From Flavobacteriaceae bacterium Ap0902 (lineage in GTDB: Bacteria; Bacteroidota; Bacteroidia; Flavobacteriales; Weeksellaceae), in NCBI GenBank assembly GCA_009835005.1, contig WTFG01000001.1, positions 1 to 64,000 on the forward strand: a DNA stretch of 64,000 nucleotides, in the 5' to 3' direction. The notes beneath the pieces are model-generated. The model saw only the letters and a program-made list of their open reading frames with translations, did not search any database and was not told the origin of the DNA. A program made the translations under genes and the position numbers. Below are positions 28,801-36,209 of this stretch, in pieces (position 1 is the first letter of the stretch; every line of letters starts with the position of its first letter).

Positions 28801-28981
28801 TGCCGTAGGAAACCGCTCTATTGCCACAGGCGCTGCCTCTGGGTTATTAGTAGGGACCCTATTTGGTGTGATTGTAATTCCTGTGTTATTTGTGATTTTC
28901 CAGAGAATACAGGAACGTATTGCCCCTGTGAAATTTGATTTATATGAAGAACAATTGAAAAAGCATGAAAATGAAATCTAA
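25814..28981 (+). CDS. RND multidrug efflux pump (AcrB/HAE1 type)
   Basis: 1055 aa, the standard size for proton-driven hydrophobe/amphiphile exporters. TM1 begins at residue 10 with FIQRPVLSTVISIIIVLLGI. TM4 contains the proton-relay pair in AIGIVVDDAIVVVEAVHAKLE. Two large periplasmic loops each carry porter subdomains (for example PTVRVSANYPGANAETV), and LIGLLAKNAILIVEFALQ with RPILMTSFAFIFG marks the C-terminal half. Substrates cannot be predicted. Its 3' end overlaps the outer-membrane factor gene by 17 bases. Confidence 0.95.
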   Translation: MIKTFIQRPVLSTVISIIIVLLGILGIMSLPVTTYPDIAPPTVRVSANYPGANAETVMRSVIIPIEEQVNGVEGMTYITSTASNNGSAEITIYFEQDVDPDIAAVNVQNRVSRANALLPSEVIQSGISTQRRQSGNLMFLTFYSENEAYDDVYVQNYLAINVVPALQRINGVGEAQVYGSKTYSMRVWLDPDKMATYGVVPSDVHQAINSQSLEAAAGSVGENSDQSFQYVIRYSGKFDEVEQYQNIVIKSIGNGQYLRLKDVANIELGALSYTAGASMNGNPAVSMGISQTPGSNAQEIIDQVKANLENEVAPNLPEGVKYQINYDTNEFLEASISKVISTLLEAFVLVFIVVFIFLQDFKSTLIPAIAVPVSIIGTFFFLNLFGYTINLLTLFALILAIGIVVDDAIVVVEAVHAKLENKSSAATNATIDAMHEITGAIITITIVMAAVFLPVTFITGPTGVFYEQFGITLMIAIAISAVNALTLSPALCALFLTSTNHNKSYEDKSWLMKFFHKFNIAFNAGTERYAKTFTFFIRHRWLTVVMIIMAGLTIYFVNNNMQTGFVPNEDRGIVMFNVDLPASATKERTEQAMSEFTKKANQIPGIQSITSISGFSIMNGSGGNYGFGFVKLDPWDERTTDETQIDAIIGRLFGVGATVADANMIFFTPPSIPGFGSSAGVEFSLTDKSGGELANLDEVAKNLSYELTQRPELQYAQTSFNINFPQYEMEIDVPRAMETGVSTNSILSALQGYVGGLYTANFSKYGKQYRVMIQANPQDRANIESINNLYVRTNTGEMTPISQFVSMKRVYGPQTINRFNLYQSAGFNAATNPGYSTGDAINAVNEVASQILPNQFDISYSGLTREEVQSGSQTLMIFILSLVFVYFLLSAQYESYIVPFSVLLSLPFGVMGAYLGQWAFGLENNIYFQIALIMLIGLLAKNAILIVEFALQRRRMGKSISMAAIDAAKARLRPILMTSFAFIFGMLPLVFASGTGAVGNRSIATGAASGLLVGTLFGVIVIPVLFVIFQRIQERIAPVKFDLYEEQLKKHENEI

Positions 28982-30377
28982 TTGGATTAAATATAGTTTT
29001 ATTATAGGAATCATCCTCACATTCCAATCCTGTCTTGCAGTCAAAGAATACACAAGGTCAGAGAAAATAGAAGATGATATCTATTATCGCACAGATATGC
29101 TTCCAAAGGATAGTACATCTATGGCTGATTTTAGCTACACAGCCATTTTCAAGGATGAATTACTTCAACAATATATAGAAAAAGGCTTGCAAAATAACCT
29201 AGATATTAGAATGGCCTTGCAAAATATTGCCACAGCAGAAGCATATCTAAAACAAGCGAAATCTATATATTTCCCGACTTTGAGTGTGAGCCCTGGCGTA
29301 AGCTATAGCACATCTTCTTTAAATTCACAACAAGCTGCATTCTTAAACGATAGGGAATGGTCTACGCAATATAATTTAGGATTAAATTCTAGCTGGGAAA
29401 TTGATGTATGGGGTAAACTTAAAAATGCGGAAAAAGCACAATATGCTACCTACTTACAGACGGTTGCGGCACACCAAGCAGTTAAATCCCGCATTGTTGC
29501 AGGTATTGCATCTGCTTATTTTCAACTTTTAGCATTAGATGAACAATATAGAACTACGCAAGAAAGTATCACCTTGCAAGAGGAAAGTCTGGAGACTACC
29601 AAAGCACTAAAAGAAGCAGGTCAAGTCACAGAAGTAGCTGTGCAACAAACAGAAGCTCTGACACTCAACTATAAAGCCAGGTTAATAGATATAAACAACA
29701 ATATTAAAATCGCAGAAAATCAATTGAGCTACTTGATGGGAGAACCAGCGCATGCGATAGAACGTACGCAGATAGAAAATCAATTTATCCCAACAGATAT
29801 TAAAACAGGATATCCCTCTGCCTTATTAAGAAATAGACCAGATGTATTGGCAGCAGAATATGCCTTAATTGCATCATTTCATGATCAAGAAGTGGCAAAG
29901 TTAAATATGTATCCTTCGCTTAATATTTCTGTTTCTGGTGGACTACAATCCATGGAATTAGATGATTTTTTCAATGCAAATTCACTATTTGCTAATGTTC
30001 TTGGTGGGCTCACGCAACCTATCTTTCAACAAAGAAGATTAAGAACTCAATTAGAGGTTAGCCAGATAGCACAGCATTCCGCTTTATTAGAATTCAGAAG
30101 ATCTCTTTTGATGGCCAGTAATGAAGTTTCTAATGCTTTGCAAACTTACAATAATCAAGATGGGATTATTAGGCTTAAAACCCAAGAGTTCGAAAATTAT
30201 ACCAGAGCTACAGAATATTCACAGGAATTATTGAACTATGGATTAGCCAATTATTTAGAAGTTCTCACCGCTCAACAAAACGCATTGAATGCTAAATTGG
30301 CAGAGATTAATGCTAAATATGCTAAACTTAACGCCCTCGTAGATTTATATAGTTCATTAGGCGGAGGGTGGAAGTAA
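28965..30377 (+). CDS. Outer-membrane efflux channel (TolC/NodT family) lipoprotein
   Basis: 470 aa; signal peptide with lipobox LTFQSC (Cys23). The OEP repeat pattern is present twice: YIEKGLQNNLDIRMALQNIATAEAYLKQAKS and, after the beta-barrel insert, GYPSALLRNRPDVLAAEYAL, the typical NodT hallmark, then QTYNNQDGIIRLKTQEFENY and the terminal GLANYLEVLTAQQNALNAKL helix. It completes the tripartite pump. A terminator follows at 30401. Confidence 0.94.
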   Translation: MKMKSNWIKYSFIIGIILTFQSCLAVKEYTRSEKIEDDIYYRTDMLPKDSTSMADFSYTAIFKDELLQQYIEKGLQNNLDIRMALQNIATAEAYLKQAKSIYFPTLSVSPGVSYSTSSLNSQQAAFLNDREWSTQYNLGLNSSWEIDVWGKLKNAEKAQYATYLQTVAAHQAVKSRIVAGIASAYFQLLALDEQYRTTQESITLQEESLETTKALKEAGQVTEVAVQQTEALTLNYKARLIDINNNIKIAENQLSYLMGEPAHAIERTQIENQFIPTDIKTGYPSALLRNRPDVLAAEYALIASFHDQEVAKLNMYPSLNISVSGGLQSMELDDFFNANSLFANVLGGLTQPIFQQRRLRTQLEVSQIAQHSALLEFRRSLLMASNEVSNALQTYNNQDGIIRLKTQEFENYTRATEYSQELLNYGLANYLEVLTAQQNALNAKLAEINAKYAKLNALVDLYSSLGGGWK

Positions 30378-30400
30378 ATGAATTATTTTCAAATGTTAAT

Positions 30401-30437
30401 AAATCTGCCAAGTAACCCTACACGCGGCAGATTTTTT
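30401..30437 (+). terminator. Rho-independent terminator of the RND efflux operon
   Basis: AAATCTGCC (30401-30409) pairs perfectly with GGCAGATTT (30426-30434) around a 16-base loop, followed by further T residues, 24 bases after the stop codon. Confidence 0.8.
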
Positions 30438-30615
30438 ATATTTTCTCAATTAAAAATAAGCTGTCAACAGGATTTTTATATGGAATATATTTTGATTAAA
30501 TAAATATCATATTTATACGGGCTGTGATATATTCAATTAATTTTTATCTTTAGGGTATCATCGTATGATAAACGATAAATAACGTAAAAATCATACAGTT
30601 TAATACTAATATGTT

Positions 30616-31491
30616 ATGGAGTCCTTAAAAACTTATACTAAAGTCAACAAAAGAGAAAATAGTATACATTTTGGAATTTCTAAAATGGAGGATATTTATA
30701 TTAAAAGAGAAGGTAAAAAAGATGTTCCTCATCGGCACAAATATTATACGATTCTAATAATTAAACATGGTAATGGGGAACATAAAATAGATTTCACCTC
30801 CTACCCTCTTGGTAAACATCAAATATTCTTTGTAGCCCCTGGGCAAGTGCATCAAGTGATAGAAAATGAAAAAACCTTAGGCTTTTCTATTGCCTTTTCT
30901 AATCAATTTTTAATAGAAAACTCCATTTCTCTTTCTTTTATAGAAAACCTTAATTTATTTAATAATTATGGTCAAAGTCCGCCGCTTAATCCCAAGGACA
31001 CACAGTTTGAAGCTATCAATGGATTTGCAGAAAAGATATTTGAACTCTATACAGGAAATGCCCCAATGAGGTTTCTTTCCATAGGTGCTTTTTTAAAATT
31101 ACTATTGATTCAATGTAATAATATTTGCACGCTCCACCCTATAGAGCCAGAAACAAATTTGACAGTAAATCAAATAATCAAAAATTTTAAAGAACAAGTA
31201 GACCAATACTATAAAGAAGAACACTCTACTTCCTTCTATGCAGAGAAGTTAAATATTACGCCAGATTACCTCAATCGCAAAATTAAAGAGAAAATAGGTA
31301 CAACCGCAAAGGATTATATCCAATCTAGGATTATAACAGAGGCCAAAAGACTTTTGTACTTCACAGATTTAAGCAATAAAGAAATCGCTTATGATTTAGG
31401 GTTTAACGAACCTTCTAACTTTAGCAATTTCTTTAAAAAACATACCCATTCCTCTCCTTCTAACTTCAAAAAGTTAGAAATTCCTGCCTAA
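30616..31491 (+). CDS. AraC-family transcription regulator
   Basis: 291 aa. The N-terminal cupin domain (about 30-150) has HRHKYYTILIIKHGNGEHKIDF and FFVAPGQVHQVIE, a sensor fold. The C-terminal AraC double helix-turn-helix (about 190-288) has STSFYAEKLNITPDYLNRKIKEK and the second HTH DLSNKEIAYDLGFNEPSNFSNFFKKH. It lies 88 bases upstream of the pirin/GNAT/YceI genes in the same direction and is the best candidate for their regulator. The inducer is unknown. Confidence 0.92.
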   Translation: MESLKTYTKVNKRENSIHFGISKMEDIYIKREGKKDVPHRHKYYTILIIKHGNGEHKIDFTSYPLGKHQIFFVAPGQVHQVIENEKTLGFSIAFSNQFLIENSISLSFIENLNLFNNYGQSPPLNPKDTQFEAINGFAEKIFELYTGNAPMRFLSIGAFLKLLLIQCNNICTLHPIEPETNLTVNQIIKNFKEQVDQYYKEEHSTSFYAEKLNITPDYLNRKIKEKIGTTAKDYIQSRIITEAKRLLYFTDLSNKEIAYDLGFNEPSNFSNFFKKHTHSSPSNFKKLEIPA

Positions 31492-31578
31492 GGTCGGATT
31501 TTTATAAGTTTCCGTGATTTTTTCATATTCCATGAACTAAATTCTTGCCCGATATTTGCAGTGTAATTAAATAATAAA

Positions 31579-32460
31579 ATGATGAATCGCAAAAAATTTA
31601 TTAAAAGTTTATTAATGACTGGCGTAGCTGGAGCAGTTACACCACAAATATTAAAAGCTTCTAATGAAGAATCAATAAAATCAACTATCGATTCATTAAA
31701 AGAACAAGTAGGATTTAATCATTTACCATTAAAAGAACATAAAACTATGAATACAATAATTCACAAAGCAGACAGTAGAGGCGATGCAAATCACGGTTGG
31801 TTACATTCTCGCCATACCTTTAGTTTTGCCAACTATTACAATCCAGAGAGAATGAATTTTGGTGTACTACGTGTACTTAATGATGATACTGTGCAAGCTG
31901 GAATGGGATTTGGCACGCATCCACATGCAAATATGGAAATTGTGTCTATTCCATTAGAGGGAGATTTAGAGCACAAAGATAGCATGGGTAATGTGGCCGT
32001 CATCAAAGAAGGTGATGTACAAGTGATGAGTGCGGGTACGGGTATTACACATTCAGAATATAATGCGAGCAAAGAAAATCAAGTAAAATTCTTGCAAATC
32101 TGGGTAATCCCTAACAAGCAAAATGTAGAACCTAGATATGATCAGGTTACTTTGAGTGATATCGTAAAACAAAATGAGTTTTATCAAGTAGTTTCTCCAA
32201 ATGAGGGAGAACAAGGCGTTTGGGTACATCAAGATGCATGGTTTCACCTTGGTAGCTTTGAAAAAGGCAAATCTGATTCGTATAAAATTAAAAAAGAAGG
32301 AAACGGTGTATACATCTTTGTATTAGAAGGTGAAGTAGAAGTGGATGGTGAAAAACTATCTAGACGAGATGGTATGGGCGTTTGGGATACTGATGGGTTT
32401 ACTGTTAAGGCTACAGAAGATGCACGTGTACTATTGATGGAAGTACCTATGTCACTATAA
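31579..32460 (+). CDS. Pirin-family cupin protein with an export-like N-terminal extension
   Basis: 293 aa. Residues about 56-290 are a pirin of the YhhW type: ADSRGDANHGWLHSRHTFSF, the His-rich metal motif GFGTHPHANMEIVS, and VMSAGTGITHSEYNAS. Pirins hold Fe(II), and some act as quercetin dioxygenases. Unusually, about 55 extra residues precede the domain: MMNRKKFIKSLLMTGVAGAV resembles a Tat-type signal (N-R-K-K-F-I-K, then hydrophobic and Ala-rich). An internal Met near residue 58 (MNTIIHKADSRG) could give an ordinary cytoplasmic form. A second pirin at 38734 lacks such an extension. Confidence 0.88.
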   Translation: MMNRKKFIKSLLMTGVAGAVTPQILKASNEESIKSTIDSLKEQVGFNHLPLKEHKTMNTIIHKADSRGDANHGWLHSRHTFSFANYYNPERMNFGVLRVLNDDTVQAGMGFGTHPHANMEIVSIPLEGDLEHKDSMGNVAVIKEGDVQVMSAGTGITHSEYNASKENQVKFLQIWVIPNKQNVEPRYDQVTLSDIVKQNEFYQVVSPNEGEQGVWVHQDAWFHLGSFEKGKSDSYKIKKEGNGVYIFVLEGEVEVDGEKLSRRDGMGVWDTDGFTVKATEDARVLLMEVPMSL

Positions 32461-32496
32461 TAGAATAAGTTATTAATTGATCATATAAATTGAATT

Positions 32497-32787
32497 ATGA
32501 ATATAGAAATTAACAAAGACAAGACAAAAGGCGCAGCGATAGCCAAGGCAGGTGCTGATAATAAGCAAATTGGAGAAATGACTTTCTCTGTAGCTTCTGA
32601 TAACTTGATTATCATTGATCACACAGAGGTGAATCAAGATCATAGAGGAGAAGGAATAGGAGAAAAGCTTTTAGATAAAGTAGTGGCTTGGGCTAGAGAA
32701 AATGATGTGAAGATTATGCCTTTGTGTCCATTTGCTAATGCGCAATTCAAGGAAAATGATCAAATTCAAGACGTTTTAAAAAAATAA
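32497..32787 (+). CDS. Small GNAT-like N-acetyltransferase (YjdJ type), copy 1
   Basis: 96 aa. Minimal acetyltransferase fold: beta strands with EMTFSVASDNLIIIDHTEV, then the acetyl-CoA loop HRGEGIGEKLLDKVVAWARE, and the terminal LCPFANAQF strand that defines the Acetyltransf_CG subgroup (C-P-x-A/Y). Two relatives lie in this neighbourhood (35299-35610 and 39636-39962). The substrate is unknown. It lies between pirin and yceI genes with short gaps, likely one operon. Confidence 0.87.
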   Translation: MNIEINKDKTKGAAIAKAGADNKQIGEMTFSVASDNLIIIDHTEVNQDHRGEGIGEKLLDKVVAWARENDVKIMPLCPFANAQFKENDQIQDVLKK

Positions 32788-32839
32788 ATTGAAACAGACT
32801 TTTAAATAAATTAATCAAGAAAATTAAAATTAGAAAATT

Positions 32840-33361
32840 ATGGAAAAGAATACTAAATGGACAATCGATGCAGCTCACTCTGAGATTTCTTTTAAAGTTA
32901 AGCACATGATGATCTCTACAGTAACTGGACACTTCGATATTTTTGAAGGAACAGCTAAAACAAACGGAGATGACTTTAAAGATGCTGAAATCGAATTCAA
33001 AGCAAAAGTAGATTCTATTAATACTAAAAACAAAGATAGAGATACGCATTTGAAATCAGATGACTTCTTTAACGTAGAGAAACACCCAGAATTAGTTTTT
33101 GTTTCTAAATCATTTGACGGTAATAAAATGGTTGGTGATTTGACTATAAGAGACGTGACCAAAGAGGTTACTTTGGATGCAGATTTCAACGGAGTTGCAG
33201 TAGATCCTTATGGGCAAACGAAAGCTGGTTTTGAAATGACTGGTCAAATTAACCGTAAAGATTTCAACTTAACTTGGAGTGCTGTTACAGAAGCAGGTAG
33301 TGTAGTAGTGTCTGACAAAGTAAGATTAGTGATAGACGTACAATTCACTAAAGAAGCGTAA
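32840..33361 (+). CDS. YceI-family lipocalin-like protein, cytoplasmic form
   Basis: 173 aa, YceI/TT1927b fold: TKWTIDAAHSEISFKVKHMMISTVTGHF at the start, FKAKVDSINTKNKDRDTHLKSDDFFNVEKHPE in the middle, and GDLTIRDVTKEVTLDADF later. Members bind isoprenoid-type lipids. There is no signal peptide here, while E. coli YceI is periplasmic. It is last in the set pirin-GNAT-YceI; a terminator follows at 33455. Confidence 0.92.
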   Translation: MEKNTKWTIDAAHSEISFKVKHMMISTVTGHFDIFEGTAKTNGDDFKDAEIEFKAKVDSINTKNKDRDTHLKSDDFFNVEKHPELVFVSKSFDGNKMVGDLTIRDVTKEVTLDADFNGVAVDPYGQTKAGFEMTGQINRKDFNLTWSAVTEAGSVVVSDKVRLVIDVQFTKEA

Positions 33362-33454
33362 GATGCAAGTATATTATCTTCTGCGATTGAAGAATTTAGA
33401 GTACCACATAGATGGTATATTAAATAATGTTTCATACGAGATGATATAGTTATT

Positions 33455-33490
33455 AAAAGAGGTAGGCATAAATGTCTACCTCTTTTTTTT
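33455..33490 (+). terminator. Rho-independent terminator after yceI
   Basis: AGAGGTAG (33458-33465) pairs with CTACCTCT (33476-33483) around a 10-base loop and is followed by seven T residues. Confidence 0.85.
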
Positions 33491-33547
33491 GAAAATTCTG
33501 CTATATTCTAAGATTTATAGCGGATATAACTTCAAAATTAGAGATAA

Positions 33548-33961
33548 ATGATATCTAAAAATTTAAATACTGGTTTATTACTTTTACGTGTTACAATAGG
33601 GGGGTTAATGCTTTTTCATGGAATCAGAAAAATTGAAAAACCAGAAAAGACTATCAATCACATAAAAGATGTTTTAGAAAAAAAGAACTTACCTCCAGCA
33701 TTGGCCAATGGAGCATACGTTGGAGAAATATTATCCCCTATGATGGTTATGATAGGTTATAGAACCCGTTTATTCGCACCTATTATAGCTTTTGATATGC
33801 TAATGACTTTTTATACTGTAAATTATAAAAAAATTAATCAGAGAAAAGACAATGGTGCTTGGAGTGTAGAGGTCCCTGTATTTTTCTTAATTGGAAGCAC
33901 TATCCTTGTTTTTACTGGTGGAGGAGCCTATGCGCTATCTAACAAAAGTGAATGGGATTAA
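33548..33961 (+). CDS. DoxX-family membrane protein, tandem copy 1
   Basis: 137 aa with four predicted TM helices. The DoxX fold is shown by GLLLLRVTIGGLMLFHGIRKIEKP, AYVGEILSPMMVMIGYRTRLFAP and the final FFLIGSTILVFTGGGAYALSNKSEWD. First of three tandem paralogs (33548, 34070, 34785) with the same length and motifs. DoxX proteins are linked to quinone or sulfur redox and to oxidative-stress complexes with superoxide dismutase in some bacteria; the role here is not defined. Confidence 0.9.
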   Translation: MISKNLNTGLLLLRVTIGGLMLFHGIRKIEKPEKTINHIKDVLEKKNLPPALANGAYVGEILSPMMVMIGYRTRLFAPIIAFDMLMTFYTVNYKKINQRKDNGAWSVEVPVFFLIGSTILVFTGGGAYALSNKSEWD

Positions 33962-34069
33962 ATTATTATTATATTTTTTTTAAGAAATTTAATATTTTAT
34001 TCATAAATTTATAAACACAAACACTCTTTTTAGGAAAAAATGAAATAGTATAACTTTAAATCAAATCCC

Positions 34070-34489
34070 ATGAAATCAATACAAAATAAAGATTTAGGAT
34101 TACTTTTATTAAGATTAACCAATGGTGGGCTTATGCTATTCCATGGTATAAATAAAATTAAAACTCCGATGGAATCTATTCATGAGTTATCGGAAGATTT
34201 ATCAGCTGCTGGTCTTCCTGGCTTCTTTGGATATGGTGTGCATATTACAGAATTTCTTGCGCCTATATTATTGATTATTGGCTGGAGAACTAAAATATGG
34301 TCTGGATTAATGGCAGTGACCATGATTTTTGCTATTTATGCAGTTTATTTGGATGAAGTCTTTATGTTGAACCCAGAAACTGGTGCATGGGCAATAGAAA
34401 CACAATTTTATTACCTCATGGGGGCCGTCGTACTATTCTTTACTGGTGGTGGCCGTTATGCGCTCTCTAGCAAACATTGGCTAGATTAA
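34070..34489 (+). CDS. DoxX-family membrane protein, tandem copy 2
   Basis: 139 aa, four TM helices, LGLLLLRLTNGGLMLFHGIN, HITEFLAPILLIIGWRTKIW and VVLFFTGGGRYALSSKHW. It keeps the same anchor motifs as the other two copies, with different loops. It has its own intergenic regions on both sides (108 bases before, 295 after), the latter carrying the MITE-like repeat. Confidence 0.9.
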   Translation: MKSIQNKDLGLLLLRLTNGGLMLFHGINKIKTPMESIHELSEDLSAAGLPGFFGYGVHITEFLAPILLIIGWRTKIWSGLMAVTMIFAIYAVYLDEVFMLNPETGAWAIETQFYYLMGAVVLFFTGGGRYALSSKHWLD

Positions 34490-34517
34490 TAGCTCGTCTA
34501 TGTATTTTTAAATATTA

Positions 34518-34655
34518 AATGTAACCGTCTCAAAACCTCAAAAAAAACAATCATCCTGAACTCAATTCACAACCTCATTTAACTGATAATCAATTTATTA
34601 TGAGACCCCAAATAAATTCAGAGTAACAAAAGCGGTGTTTTGAGACGGTTACATT
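34518..34655. repeat. MITE-like 138-bp element with 19-bp perfect terminal inverted repeats
   Basis: AATGTAACCGTCTCAAAAC (34518-34536) and its exact reverse complement (34637-34655) bound a non-coding 138-bp unit. Inside, TCATCCTGAACT (about 34551) and AATTCAGAGTAAC (about 34615) form a second, imperfect nested inverted repeat resembling the GTCA-CCTGAA type repeats common between Bacteroidota genes. No target-site duplication or ORF was seen. It could be a small non-autonomous transposable element, or fold into one long hairpin as RNA. Confidence 0.65.
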
Positions 34656-34784
34656 GCTTCTATGCTATTCATTCTACTCCTCATTGCGCATACATTATAA
34701 ATTTTAATAGGAAGAGGAACACTAGATAATAAAAATTAATTATTTTTGTAGCCTGATTTTATTTAAAATATAAATTAAAATAAG

Positions 34785-35201
34785 ATGAAAAAAGAAATCA
34801 ATATTGATTTAGGATTATTAATTTTAAGAATAGCCATTGGGGGGCTCATGTTATTTCACGGATTAGACAAAGCTCAAGCTCCTGCAGAGACCATCAACCA
34901 TATGGCTGAGGTAATGAGAGAATCTAACCTACCAGGCTTTTTGGCTTATGGTGTGTTTTTAGGGGAGTTGATTGCTCCATTGCTAATTTTGTTTGGTTTT
35001 AGAACAAAATTATTTTCATCGCTGATTGTGATAACTATGATTGTCGCTATTATTACCAGACATTTTAATGACATTTTCACTCTTGGTGGCAGTGGTGGAT
35101 GGGGAATTGAATTGCAAGCACTTTATTTATTGGGTGCGTTAGCTTTAACCTTCACTGGCGCGGGTAGAATTGCTGTTTCTCATAAAAGTAAATGGGATTA
35201 G
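34785..35201 (+). CDS. DoxX-family membrane protein, tandem copy 3
   Basis: 138 aa, four TM helices: LGLLILRIAIGGLMLFHGLD, GVFLGELIAPLLILFGFRTKLF and ALALTFTGAGRIAVSHKSKWD. Closest in tail (KSKWD) to copy 1 (KSEWD). A strong hairpin terminator follows. Expression is likely independent of copies 1 and 2 because of the repeat-bearing intergenic region in front. Confidence 0.9.
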   Translation: MKKEINIDLGLLILRIAIGGLMLFHGLDKAQAPAETINHMAEVMRESNLPGFLAYGVFLGELIAPLLILFGFRTKLFSSLIVITMIVAIITRHFNDIFTLGGSGGWGIELQALYLLGALALTFTGAGRIAVSHKSKWD

Positions 35202-35220
35202 ATCATTCTTAAATTAGAAA

Positions 35221-35268
35221 GCATAAAAAAAGTTGAATTTAATGACCATTAAATTCAACTTTTTATGC
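35221..35268. terminator. Bidirectional terminator between DoxX copy 3 and a GNAT gene
   Basis: AAGTTGAATTTAAT (35230-35243) and ATTAAATTCAACTT (35248-35261) form a perfect 14-bp stem with loop GACC, flanked by A- and T-runs that extend the symmetry to GCATA...TATGC. Suited to stop transcripts of both convergent genes. Confidence 0.88.
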
Positions 35269-35298
35269 AACATGAAGAAAATACATAGAAGGAAATTC

Positions 35299-35610
35299 CT
35301 ATTTTTTCTTTCTCATCGTAGAAGATGGGTGATATTCTGGATTCAATTGGTTGCGAAATTGTGGATTTTTCTTCAAAAATTTACTTACAAAAGGGCAATA
35401 CACCATGACCATTTTATTATGCTCTTTGGCGTAATCAAAAGCATGTTTGGCAAGAGCAGAACCAATACCTTTTCCTTTCATAGATTCTGGAACTTTGGTA
35501 TGGGTAATCGCTAAATTTTTCTGCCTATAAATACTATATTTGAGATAGCCTGTTTGGTCACCCTCTGTATACTCGAATTGTTTCTCTGCACGGTTATGCT
35601 TAATTTCCAT
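35299..35610 (-). CDS. Small GNAT-like N-acetyltransferase (YjdJ type), copy 2
   Basis: 103 aa with LKYSIYRQKNLAITHTKVP, the CoA loop MKGKGIGSALAKHAFDYAKEH and VYCPFVSKFLKKNPQF, the CPF/CPY strand of the Acetyltransf_CG subgroup. The basic tail STMRKKK is unlike copies 1 and 3. Transcribed opposite to the DoxX genes. Confidence 0.87.
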   Translation of the reverse strand: MEIKHNRAEKQFEYTEGDQTGYLKYSIYRQKNLAITHTKVPESMKGKGIGSALAKHAFDYAKEHNKMVMVYCPFVSKFLKKNPQFRNQLNPEYHPSSTMRKKK

Positions 35611-35657
35611 TATATTGCATTTAATAAAGTTAGTACAAAGATGGTATGTTAAAAGAT

Positions 35658-36116
35658 TTACCTATCAAAATCATAAACCCACATATTATTTTCTTCATTT
35701 TTGCTTTTAATGACTTTAAACGGATTGCTACGCACATAAAATTCTGCGACTCCATGAATTGTCGCTTCTAACAAATGCCCTGCATAACTACCAAAATCTT
35801 CTCTTCCCAGTGTTATATGTAAATGAATATATAATTCGTCATCTTTATAAGCAATATTCCCTATTGCGCTGGCAATCTCCATTTGCTCTTGAAAGGTTTT
35901 GGTATCATATTCCTGCGTTTCAAAATTATAAAAACCAAGCGTCGCTTCATTAGTAGCACCAATCCCTGAAATCTCTCCAGAACCTATATCCTCACTGCGT
36001 ACAAAGTCTTCTAAAGATTCAATCAATTGGGCTCCAAAATCAACATTCAGTACATAATCACTACCCATTTTTTTGGCTTGCCATGTTTTACCTTGAATTA
36101 CTTTTAAATCTTCCAT
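35658..36116 (-). CDS. PPC/DUF296 domain protein
   Basis: 152 aa. The plant-and-prokaryote-conserved (PPC) fold is shown by FGAQLIESLEDFVRSEDIGSGEISGIGATNEATLGFYN and the His-rich LHITLGREDFGSYAGHLLEATIHGVAEFYVR, where the conserved histidines lie. Bacterial members form trimers; a single domain without AT-hook, so DNA binding is not assured. A terminator for the next minus-strand gene lies just upstream. Confidence 0.88.
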   Translation of the reverse strand: MEDLKVIQGKTWQAKKMGSDYVLNVDFGAQLIESLEDFVRSEDIGSGEISGIGATNEATLGFYNFETQEYDTKTFQEQMEIASAIGNIAYKDDELYIHLHITLGREDFGSYAGHLLEATIHGVAEFYVRSNPFKVIKSKNEENNMWVYDFDR

Positions 36117-36157
36117 TATAATTGTCGTTTTGAATTAAAACTGTTTCTTGCTATAAA

Positions 36158-36187
36158 AAACCACAGGAAAAACGCATCCCGTGGTTT
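36158..36187 (-). terminator. Terminator of the pyruvate oxidase gene
   Basis: AAACCAC (36158-36164) and GTGGTTT (36181-36187) form the stem; on the minus strand it is followed by a T-run, 23 bases after the stop codon of the oxidase gene at 36210. Confidence 0.78.
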
Positions 36188-36209
36188 CTTATTCAAAAAA
36201 ATTTAATAT

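Noticed and set aside
30557-30569. Small palindrome ATCAT-CGT-ATGAT upstream of the AraC gene as operator
   Set aside because: Too short in AT-rich DNA to stand without a second copy.
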